This document shows positions 15,516-21,818 of a stretch of 21,818 nt of DNA, piece by piece. Source of the stretch: an uncultured Bacteroides sp. (GTDB lineage Bacteria > Bacteroidota > Bacteroidia > Bacteroidales > UBA932); assembly GCA_900543205.1 (NCBI GenBank), contig UQQM01000029.1, forward strand, positions 1 to 21,818. The letters run 5' to 3'. Each line of letters starts with the position of its first letter. Position 1 is the stretch's first letter. The position numbers and the translations under genes are program-made. Under the pieces are notes generated by a model. It saw only the letters and a list, made by a program, of their open reading frames with translations, did no database searches and was not told the origin of the DNA.

Positions 15516-17459
15516 TCACCAGCTTTCACCTAATTTTGCCAGCCTTTTCTGTGCCGGATCATATCCTTGTCCGGCAGCCTTGCGGTACAAGGACAGTGCC
15601 CGGGACATGTCCTTCTCCACGCCGGTTCCGTTCTCATAGCTCACGCCGAGATTGAATTGCGCCCGCGCGAAATTCTGGTCGGCCGCCTTGCCGTACCAGT
15701 ATGCCGCCTGTACCATGTCCTGCTCCACTCCCCTTCCAGCCTCGTAGCAATAGCCCAGATTGCACTGCGCCTGCGCGTAGCCCTGATCCGCGGCTTTTCT
15801 GTACCAATGCACTGCCCGGGTCAGGTCGGCCGTCACACCGTTGCCGAACTCATAGCAACAGCCGAGGTTGCACTGCGCCCGCGCGAATCCCTGATAGGCC
15901 GCCTTGCCGTACCAGTATGCCGCCTGTACCATGTCCTTCTCCACTCCCCTTCCAGCCTCATGGCAATAGCCCAGATTGCACTGCGCCTGCGCGTAGCCCT
16001 GCTCCGCGGCCTTGCCGTACCAATGCACGGCCCGGGCCAGATCGGCCGTCACGCCGTTGCCGAATTCATAGCAATAGCCGAGATTGAACTGAGCCCGTGC
16101 GAAATTCTGGTCGGCCGCCTTGCTGTACCAGTATGCCGCCTGGACCATGTCCTTCTCCACTCCCCTTCCAGCCTCATGGCAATAGCCCAGATTGCACTGC
16201 GCCTGCGCGTAGCCCTGCTCCGCGGCCTTGCCGTACCAATGCACGGCCCGGGCCAGATCGGCCGTCACGCCGTTGCCGAATTCATAGCAATAGCCGAGAT
16301 TGAACTGAGCCCGTGCGAAATTCTGGTCGGCCGCCTTGCTGTACCAGTATGCCGCCTGGACCATGTCCTTCTCCACTCCGAATCCGTACTCATAGCAGGA
16401 AGCCAGGTTGCACTGCGCCCAGGCATGTCCCTGCAGGGCAGCCTTGCCATACCAGTATGCGGCCTTGGCAGGATCCTTCTCCACTCCGTTTCCGTTCTCA
16501 TAGCAAATTCCCAATTCCGTCTGCGACCAGGCATCTCCCTGCTCGGCCGCTTTACTGTACCAGTATACGGCCCTGGCAGGATCCTTCTCCACTCCCTCCC
16601 CATGCTCGTAACAGATGCCCAGGTTTTTCTGCGCCCACATATCCCCCTGCTCCGCCGCCTTGCCATACCAGTATGCGGCCATCTTATAGTCTTTCGGCCT
16701 TCCGTCGCCATGATAGTAGCTGTGTCCGAGATTGTACTGCCCGGCGGCGTCGGACGGTCCGTCGCAAGCCTGTCCTCCGTCAGCCGAAGTGATTCCGGCG
16801 CCGTCGGACATCATTCCGCCCCGGTATGGCTCATCCTTCCCCTCTCCGGTATCCTCCGGTTCGTCAAGCTCCAGGAAATCTACGACTATGTCATCATCAT
16901 CATCTCCCGTGGAGCCTGCCGCGCCGACGGCACCTGCAGAAGCCGCGACCGTTGCTCCCGCAGCAACCGTAGCCGCCGCGGAGGAGACTCTTGGGAAAAC
17001 CGTACTTGCGGCAGAGCCGGAGTCGCTCGCCGCCGCAACAGTAGTCGCCGCCGCGGCATCCACTGTTCCGAGCAGTTCCTTAACCTTGTCGCCCAGTGCG
17101 GAGAACTTCCTGGCGGGATCGGGGAAGGCGTCAATGCAAAGGTTCTGCATGTACCCTCCCTTTGGGGCCGGGAAGTCTTCGTCGGCGATGCGGAAAACGA
17201 GAACGGGTTTCCCGTCTTCGGAAGCGAGTTCCACCTCGATGCCGGCCTGTTCGGAAGCGTTGAAGTCCGCGGAGTAGATGACCACCACCATGCGGCTCAC
17301 GCCCACGGCGTCGACAACGGCTCTGGCGCGGCCTTTGCCGGCCGGTATGTCCCTGCCTGCCATGAAGCAGCTTATGCCGCATTTCTCCAGATATGCACAA
17401 ACATCTTCCGCCACCTTGCTGTCATGGCTGGAACAAGATATGAAAACATCGTATTTCAT
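15516..17459 (-). CDS. TIR-domain protein with eleven Sel1 repeats
   Basis: The 647-residue protein begins with a bacterial TIR domain (about residues 1-135): KYDVFISCSSHDS, the GRDIPAGKGR box near 35, VVVIYSADFNASEQ near 58, then GIEVELAS, where E75 or E77 could be the NAD-cleaving glutamate. A low-complexity Ala/Ser linker follows (135-185), then an acidic stretch with five Asp (186-190). Residues 238-633 form eleven Sel1-like repeats of exactly 36 residues, of the type AQxNLGxCYExGxGVEKD plus AxYWYxKAAxQG, a protein-binding solenoid. No signal peptide or membrane segment is seen, so it should be cytoplasmic. The start at 17459 begins the TIR domain directly; the frame extends 20 residues further but across the -7 box. 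TIR proteins act as NADases or scaffolds in immunity and signalling; a defence role here is inference. It stands alone between gdhA and an efflux operon. Confidence 0.93.
   Translation of the reverse strand: MKYDVFISCSSHDSKVAEDVCAYLEKCGISCFMAGRDIPAGKGRARAVVDAVGVSRMVVVIYSADFNASEQAGIEVELASEDGKPVLVFRIADEDFPAPKGGYMQNLCIDAFPDPARKFSALGDKVKELLGTVDAAAATTVAAASDSGSAASTVFPRVSSAAATVAAGATVAASAGAVGAAGSTGDDDDDIVVDFLELDEPEDTGEGKDEPYRGGMMSDGAGITSADGGQACDGPSDAAGQYNLGHSYYHGDGRPKDYKMAAYWYGKAAEQGDMWAQKNLGICYEHGEGVEKDPARAVYWYSKAAEQGDAWSQTELGICYENGNGVEKDPAKAAYWYGKAALQGHAWAQCNLASCYEYGFGVEKDMVQAAYWYSKAADQNFARAQFNLGYCYEFGNGVTADLARAVHWYGKAAEQGYAQAQCNLGYCHEAGRGVEKDMVQAAYWYSKAADQNFARAQFNLGYCYEFGNGVTADLARAVHWYGKAAEQGYAQAQCNLGYCHEAGRGVEKDMVQAAYWYGKAAYQGFARAQCNLGCCYEFGNGVTADLTRAVHWYRKAADQGYAQAQCNLGYCYEAGRGVEQDMVQAAYWYGKAADQNFARAQFNLGVSYENGTGVEKDMSRALSLYRKAAGQGYDPAQKRLAKLGESW
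15928..16379. repeat. Perfect 216-bp tandem duplication inside the TIR-Sel1 gene
   Basis: Bases 15928-16163 and 16144-16379 are identical over about 236 bases at an offset of 216. This equals two Sel1 repeats of 36 codons each. Neighbouring repeats in the same gene differ at many synonymous sites, so this pair is a recent duplication that kept the frame. Confidence 0.9.
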
Positions 17460-17483
17460 CGGCTGCAATATCAAAAATCCTTT

Positions 17484-17491
17484 CAAAGTTA
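17484..17491 (-). promoter_or_regulatory. Candidate -7 box for the TIR-Sel1 gene
   Basis: TAACTTTG on the minus strand matches TAnnTTTG, 24 bases before the start codon, with no -33 TTTG at the usual spacing. Confidence 0.45.
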
Positions 17492-17541
17492 ATAAAAATC
17501 TCACAGTGCCGCTTTGCAATCTGATTGCATGGAATAAAGAC

Positions 17542-17549
17542 TATCTTTG
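17542..17549 (+). promoter_or_regulatory. Candidate -7 box for the metal-efflux operon
   Basis: TATCTTTG matches TAnnTTTG and ends only 7 bases before the ATG at 17557, so the message would have almost no leader. There is no -33 element at the usual spacing, and a chance match cannot be excluded. Confidence 0.4.
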
Positions 17550-17556
17550 TCTCCCG

Positions 17557-17883
17557 ATGGGAAACAGGAGGCTCATATCCGCTGCGTGCATGCTGGCGTT
17601 CGCCATGGTGCTTCTGCATTCGGCCATCCCCCACACCCATCACTGCACGGTCAGGGAGAACCATATCCACCATCACTACAACTGCGGGCAGCTGGACACC
17701 TATCTCCAGAGCTCGGACGACGACATCCAGCTGTTCATAGGCGACCTGCTGGAGTCCGGCGGACCTGATGCCGGGCGAGGCGGCTCCGCAGAGCGGCGCA
17801 TCTTCGACAGCGGCGACCATTTCCAGGCCGCACCCGCCGCCTCCCTGCCCCAGCTCTCCCTCCGCGGCCCTCCGGAGCACTGA
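17557..17883 (+). CDS. Small His/Cys-rich exported protein of a metal-efflux operon
   Basis: The 108-residue product begins MGNRR followed by a hydrophobic segment (residues 5-24), which looks like a signal peptide or membrane anchor. Next comes a cluster of likely metal ligands: HTHHC (26-30) and HIHHHYNC (36-43). The rest is acidic and Gly/Pro-rich without a recognisable domain. Small proteins like this (DUF6769-like) often precede RND metal pumps in Bacteroidota; that assignment is from memory of the gene context. The start was chosen because it is the only ATG that leaves a positively charged region ahead of the hydrophobic stretch. The adaptor gene follows 76 bases later on the same strand. 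A role in sensing or binding periplasmic metal ions is inference. Confidence 0.7.
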   Translation: MGNRRLISAACMLAFAMVLLHSAIPHTHHCTVRENHIHHHYNCGQLDTYLQSSDDDIQLFIGDLLESGGPDAGRGGSAERRIFDSGDHFQAAPAASLPQLSLRGPPEH

Positions 17884-17959
17884 CGACTTCTACCACGCCG
17901 GCTCTGCCGCACGTTGGAACGAAAAGCGGACAACCTACATCAAACCCCAAAAAACTGTC

Positions 17960-19117
17960 ATGAAAAAGAAATACCTGATTCTGGCGGCGACGAGCCTGCT
18001 GGCCGCAGCCGCCTGCCAAAACAATACCGAACACGATCACGACCATGAGGCGGAAGCAGCAGAAGAGGCGCACGCCCATGAAGGCGAATCGGGCCACGGC
18101 GAAATCGTCCTCTCCCCCGAACGGGCGAAGGAGGCCGGAGTCGAAGTCGCCACAGTCAACCCCGGCAGCTTCAGCGCCGCAATACGCACCTCAGGAGTCC
18201 TGGCACCAGCCGGAAACGGCTCCGCCACCATAGCCTCGCGCACCTCCGGCATCCTCAGCTGGGCAGGCGGAATCCCGGTTCCCGGACAGAAGACCGGCAA
18301 ATCCGAAACCATCGCGAGGATATCCGCCGGCGGCATGGGAGAGGGCGACGCCGTCACCAGGGCGGAGATAGCATTCGAAGCGGCCAAGACCGAATACGAG
18401 CGCGCCAGGAGCCTGCTCGCAGACAAGATAATCTCCCAGAGGGAATTCACGGCTATCGAAGCCGAATACAGGACCGCGCTCAACGCGTGGCAGGGTTCGA
18501 CATCCGACGGGGGCCAGAACGGAGTGGCGGTCAGCTCTCCTATGGACGGATACATAGTCGACGTGCTCAAGAACGAAGGCGACTACGTTGCCGCCGGCGA
18601 AGCCATCGCAACTGTGGCCTCGGACAGCAGGCTGCGCCTCATAGCCGACCTTCCCGAGAAATACGCCTCCCTGCGCAATTCCATCTCCGGAGCCAATTTC
18701 CGTCTTCACTACGGCGACCCGACAATCAGCCTCTCCGGCTCAGAAGGCAGGCCGGTATCGGTGGGCCGCTCGGTTTCCGCCGGCTCGGCATATATCCCCG
18801 TGAGCTTCGAATTCAGCGGCAGGGACAGCCTGATGCCGGGTTCTTACGTCGAGGTATGGCTTCTCACGGCCAGCCGTGAAGGGGTGATTTCGGTGCCGGA
18901 GTCGGCGCTCACCGAGGAACAGGGCGAATACTTCGTCTATGTGCGTCTCGACGAGGAGTGCTACAAGAAGGTGCCAGTGACCACGGGAGGCCGCAACGGC
19001 GTCGCCGTGGAGATACTTTCGGGTCTGGAAGGCGGCGAGGACGTGGTGGTCAAGGGGGCCTATCAGGTCAGGCTCTCATCCGCGTCGGTGATTCCCGGCC
19101 ACACTCACAATCATTAG
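17960..19117 (+). CDS. RND efflux membrane-fusion (adaptor) lipoprotein, CusB/CzcB type
   Basis: The 385-residue protein is the periplasmic adaptor that links an RND pump to an outer-membrane channel. It has a lipoprotein signal with the acylated cysteine at residue 19 (LLAAAACQ). A His/Glu-rich segment follows (about 25-47, with HDHDHE and HAHEGESGHGE). The usual adaptor order comes next: a barrel-sandwich half, a helical hairpin near 135-175 (RAEIAFEAAKTEYERARSLL), the second lipoyl half with VSSPMDGYIVDV near 195, the beta-barrel, and a membrane-proximal domain ending near 380. The protein ends HTHNH. The start at 17960 gives a perfect lipoprotein signal; the longer frame does not. The pump gene starts 9 bases later. 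The metal is uncertain; His tails fit Zn, Co, Ni or Cu. Confidence 0.92.
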   Translation: MKKKYLILAATSLLAAAACQNNTEHDHDHEAEAAEEAHAHEGESGHGEIVLSPERAKEAGVEVATVNPGSFSAAIRTSGVLAPAGNGSATIASRTSGILSWAGGIPVPGQKTGKSETIARISAGGMGEGDAVTRAEIAFEAAKTEYERARSLLADKIISQREFTAIEAEYRTALNAWQGSTSDGGQNGVAVSSPMDGYIVDVLKNEGDYVAAGEAIATVASDSRLRLIADLPEKYASLRNSISGANFRLHYGDPTISLSGSEGRPVSVGRSVSAGSAYIPVSFEFSGRDSLMPGSYVEVWLLTASREGVISVPESALTEEQGEYFVYVRLDEECYKKVPVTTGGRNGVAVEILSGLEGGEDVVVKGAYQVRLSSASVIPGHTHNH

Positions 19118-19126
19118 CGGACGGCC

Positions 19127-21818
19127 ATGCTGAACAAGATAATAGAGTTCGCGCTGCACAACAGGCTGTTCATCCTGCTGACCGCAGTGCTGCTGACTTT
19201 CGGCGGCATCTATGTCACCGAGAACATGGAGGTGGACGTCTTTCCTGACCTGAACGCCCCTACCGTGGTCATCATGACGGAAGCCCAGGGCATGGCTCCC
19301 GAAGAGGTCGAGAAAACCGTTACCTTCCCCATCGAGACCGCCGTCAACGGGGCCACGGACGTGCGCCGCGTGCGCTCTTCCTCCACCACCGGATTCTCGG
19401 TGGTCTGGGTGGAGTTCGACTGGGGTACCGACATCTACCGCGACCGGCAGATAGTTTCCGAGAAGCTCGCGACCCTGGGCGACCAGCTCCCCTCGAACGT
19501 GGGCACGCCGACCCTCGGGCCGCAGTCGTCCATTCTCGGCGAGGTGCTCATAATCGGACTCACCGCTGACGGAGGCACCTCCCTCGAGGAGCTCCGCACC
19601 ATTGCCGACTGGACCATCAGGCCGCAGCTGCTCGCCGTGGGCGGCGTCGCCCAGGTGGCGGTTCTAGGCGGCGACATCAAGGAATACCAGGTCCTGCTCG
19701 ACATGGACAGGATGCGCCGCTACGGAGTCACCACCGACGAGGTGCTGGCTGCCACCGAAGACATGAACCGCAACGCCTCCGGCGGAGTGCTGTATGAATA
19801 TTCCAACGAATACATCATCCGGGGCATGTCCTCCACCACGTCTGTGGACGAAATCGCGCTTGCCGTGGTCAAGACAGGCGCCGACGGCCGTCCCATAACC
19901 TTGCGCGACATCGCCGAGGTTCGCACAGGCCCCCAGGAGCCCCGCACCGGAACGGCTTCCATCGAAGGCAAGCCGGGAGTGCTGCTGACCGTGACCAAGC
20001 AGCCCAAGGTCTCCACCAATGACCTTACCGACGCGCTTGACGCCAAGATGGCCGAAATTGCCAAGACGCTGCCCGCCGACGTGCAGGTCAAGACCGACAT
20101 CTTCCGTCAGAGCGACTTCATCGATGCCTCGATAGGCAATATCAAGAGCGCGCTGATAGAAGGTGCGCTGTTCGTCATACTCGTGCTCTTCCTGTTCCTG
20201 ATGAATGTCAGGACCACCCTGATCTCGCTGGTCACCATCCCGCTGTCACTGCTGATAACCATCATCGTGCTGCGCATCAGCGGAATGAGCATCAACACCA
20301 TGAGCATAGGAGGAATGGCGATTGCAATCGGCTCGCTGGTCGACGACGCCATCGTGGACGTGGACAACGTGTTCAAGCGGCTCCGCGAGAACCGCCTGAG
20401 ACCCGAAGGGCAGCGGAGGAAGATACTCGACGTGGTTTTCGACGCCTCCAAGGAGGTGCGCATGCCCATTCTGAACTCCACCTTCATCATAGTCGTCAGC
20501 TTCATCCCTATCTTCTTCCTTTCAGGAATCGAAGGCAGGATGCTGATTCCCCTCGGAGTGGCTTTCATCGTTTCGCTGTTCGCATCCACGCTGGTCGCCC
20601 TGACCCTGACCCCGGTGCTCTGCAGCTTCCTGCTCAAGAACACGGGCGCCACCAGGAGCACCAGCAAGGAATCCCCGGTGACACGCTGGCTCAAGAAAGT
20701 CTACGGCAAGGCGCTGGCCGGCGCATTGCACCACAGGAAGGCGGTGCTCGGAGCTTCCGTGGCCGCATTGCTGGTCGCAATCGTGATGGCTTTCGGCTTC
20801 GGCTCAAGCTTCCTGCCTCCGTTCAACGAAGGCTCGTTCACAATCAACGTGAGCACCCTGCCCGGAGTTTCGCTTGAAGAGAGCGATGCCATAGGCCGCA
20901 AGGCCGAGGAGCTGATTCTTTCGGTTCCGGAAATCAAGACCGTAGCCCGCAAGACCGGACGCGCCGAGCTGGACGAGCATGCGCTCGGGGTGAACACTTC
21001 CGAGATGGAGGCTCCCTTCGAGTTCGGCAGGCGCCCCAAGAGCGAGATTATTGCGGAACTGCGCGAAAAGCTCGGCACGCTGCCCGGCGTCAACGTGGAG
21101 ATCGGACAGCCCATCTCCCACCGTATCGACGCCATGCTCTCCGGAACGCAGGCTGCAATCGCGGTCAAGATTTTCGGCGATGACCTGAACACGCTGTTCA
21201 ACATAGGCAACGACATCAAGAACGCGGTGAGCGGTGTCGGGGGCCTTGCAGACCTGAATCTGGAACAGCAGATAGAAAGGCCGGAGCTTGCGATAGTCCC
21301 CCGCCGCGAGATGCTCGCACGCTATGGCGTCACGATGTCGGAATTCGTCGAATACGTGGAAGTCTGCCTGGGAGGCCGCGCCGTTTCGCAGGTCTATGAG
21401 GGCGGAAAGGTCTTCAACCTCACCGTCAAGGCTTCCGGCGACTGGCGCGACCGCATCGAAACCATACACGACATGACCATGGACACTCCGGCGGGCAAGG
21501 TTCCCCTCGACCGCCTGGCCGAAATCCGCTCGACCACGGGCCCCAACACCATCAACCGCGAAAACGCGCAGCGCAAGGTGGTGGTGTCCGCCAACATCAC
21601 CGGAGGCGACCTCCAGGGTGCGGTGGACGCCATGCAGGAGGCAATCGCAGAGAAGGTGGTGCTGCCCGAAGGCTACCATATCGAATTCGGCGGACAGTTC
21701 GAGAGCGCGCAGAGCGCATCCCGCACCCTGACCGTCCTGAGCATCTTCGCCATCATCGTGATCTTCCTGCTGCTCTACAACCAGTTCCGCAGCTTCAAGC
21801 AATCCGCCATCGTGCTGA
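19127..21818 (+). CDS. Heavy-metal RND efflux pump, CusA/CzcA family (partial)
   Basis: The frame is open from the ATG at 19127 to the window end (897 codons plus one base), while family members are about 1030-1050 residues, so the last 140 or so are outside. This inner-membrane proton antiporter exports metal ions through the adaptor. It starts with the first membrane helix (MLNKIIEFALHNRLFI), then periplasmic porter segments (EVDVFPDLNAPTV; EEVEKTVTFPIE), and a cluster of helices near residues 345-500. The heavy-metal helix-4 motif reads GGMAIAIGSLVDDAIVDVDN near 395, where the aspartates carry protons. A second porter half begins near 560 (SFLPPFNEGSF). The helix-4 pattern is nearer to CusA-like than CzcA-like pumps, but substrate assignment is tentative. 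It sits 9 bases after the adaptor gene. An outer-membrane channel gene may lie beyond the window. Confidence 0.95.
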   Translation, partial: MLNKIIEFALHNRLFILLTAVLLTFGGIYVTENMEVDVFPDLNAPTVVIMTEAQGMAPEEVEKTVTFPIETAVNGATDVRRVRSSSTTGFSVVWVEFDWGTDIYRDRQIVSEKLATLGDQLPSNVGTPTLGPQSSILGEVLIIGLTADGGTSLEELRTIADWTIRPQLLAVGGVAQVAVLGGDIKEYQVLLDMDRMRRYGVTTDEVLAATEDMNRNASGGVLYEYSNEYIIRGMSSTTSVDEIALAVVKTGADGRPITLRDIAEVRTGPQEPRTGTASIEGKPGVLLTVTKQPKVSTNDLTDALDAKMAEIAKTLPADVQVKTDIFRQSDFIDASIGNIKSALIEGALFVILVLFLFLMNVRTTLISLVTIPLSLLITIIVLRISGMSINTMSIGGMAIAIGSLVDDAIVDVDNVFKRLRENRLRPEGQRRKILDVVFDASKEVRMPILNSTFIIVVSFIPIFFLSGIEGRMLIPLGVAFIVSLFASTLVALTLTPVLCSFLLKNTGATRSTSKESPVTRWLKKVYGKALAGALHHRKAVLGASVAALLVAIVMAFGFGSSFLPPFNEGSFTINVSTLPGVSLEESDAIGRKAEELILSVPEIKTVARKTGRAELDEHALGVNTSEMEAPFEFGRRPKSEIIAELREKLGTLPGVNVEIGQPISHRIDAMLSGTQAAIAVKIFGDDLNTLFNIGNDIKNAVSGVGGLADLNLEQQIERPELAIVPRREMLARYGVTMSEFVEYVEVCLGGRAVSQVYEGGKVFNLTVKASGDWRDRIETIHDMTMDTPAGKVPLDRLAEIRSTTGPNTINRENAQRKVVVSANITGGDLQGAVDAMQEAIAEKVVLPEGYHIEFGGQFESAQSASRTLTVLSIFAIIVIFLLLYNQFRSFKQSAIVL

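Noticed and set aside
15516..17459. CRISPR-like periodicity
   Set aside because: The 108-base period is the 36-codon Sel1 repeat within a coding frame, with no spacers.
15567..17492. 641-codon plus-strand open frame opposite the TIR-Sel1 gene
   Set aside because: It mirrors the Sel1 repeats, so it looks repetitive, but it has no known domain, while the minus strand encodes a clear TIR-Sel1 protein.

Overview
The window looks like chromosomal DNA of a GC-rich member of the Bacteroidota, most likely order Bacteroidales. The evidence is repeated TAnnTTTG-type promoter boxes, lipoprotein and export signals of that phylum, a DUF1349 protein, and a gdhA gene followed by the double-receiver/PEP-synthase-like protein known from Bacteroides relatives. 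The genus (for example an Alistipes-like lineage) is inference. No rRNA, tRNA, CRISPR array or intact transposase was found.

Region 1 (1-1725, minus strand) is patchy. It holds the first 49 codons of a monofunctional aspartokinase that stop abruptly at an AT-rich junction, a secreted DUF1349 protein, a 130-bp palindromic intergenic element and a maltose/galactoside-type O-acetyltransferase. A LuxR-type regulator (1726-2484) diverges from the acetyltransferase. A perfect dyad lies between the two genes.

Region 2 (2485-8950) is an aspartate-family amino-acid divergon. On the minus strand an aminotransferase overlaps metX by 4 bp. On the plus strand, fused aspartokinase-homoserine dehydrogenase (thrA) is followed by aspartate-semialdehyde dehydrogenase (asd) and a small BamE-like lipoprotein. 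Together ThrA and Asd turn aspartate into homoserine, and MetX acetylates it toward methionine. A textbook Bacteroidota promoter precedes thrA.

Region 3 (8953-15477, minus strand) carries a Cof-type HAD phosphatase, a secreted NTF2/SnoaL-like protein, an AraC-type regulator, a 980-residue protein with two receiver domains joined to a PEP-synthase ATP-binding domain, and NADP-type glutamate dehydrogenase. The last three are packed with 9-12 bp gaps and are probably cotranscribed from the gdhA promoter.

Region 4 (15516-17459, minus strand) is a TIR-domain protein with eleven Sel1 repeats. It contains a 216-bp unit duplicated without a single base difference, a sign of very recent repeat expansion. 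Region 5 (17557-21818, plus strand) is a heavy-metal efflux operon: a small His/Cys-rich exported protein, a His-tailed membrane-fusion lipoprotein, and a CusA/CzcA-type RND pump that runs off the end of the window.

The best candidates for something undescribed are the TIR-Sel1 protein, the receiver-dikinase fusion linked to glutamate dehydrogenase, the truncated aspartokinase junction, and the palindromic element.
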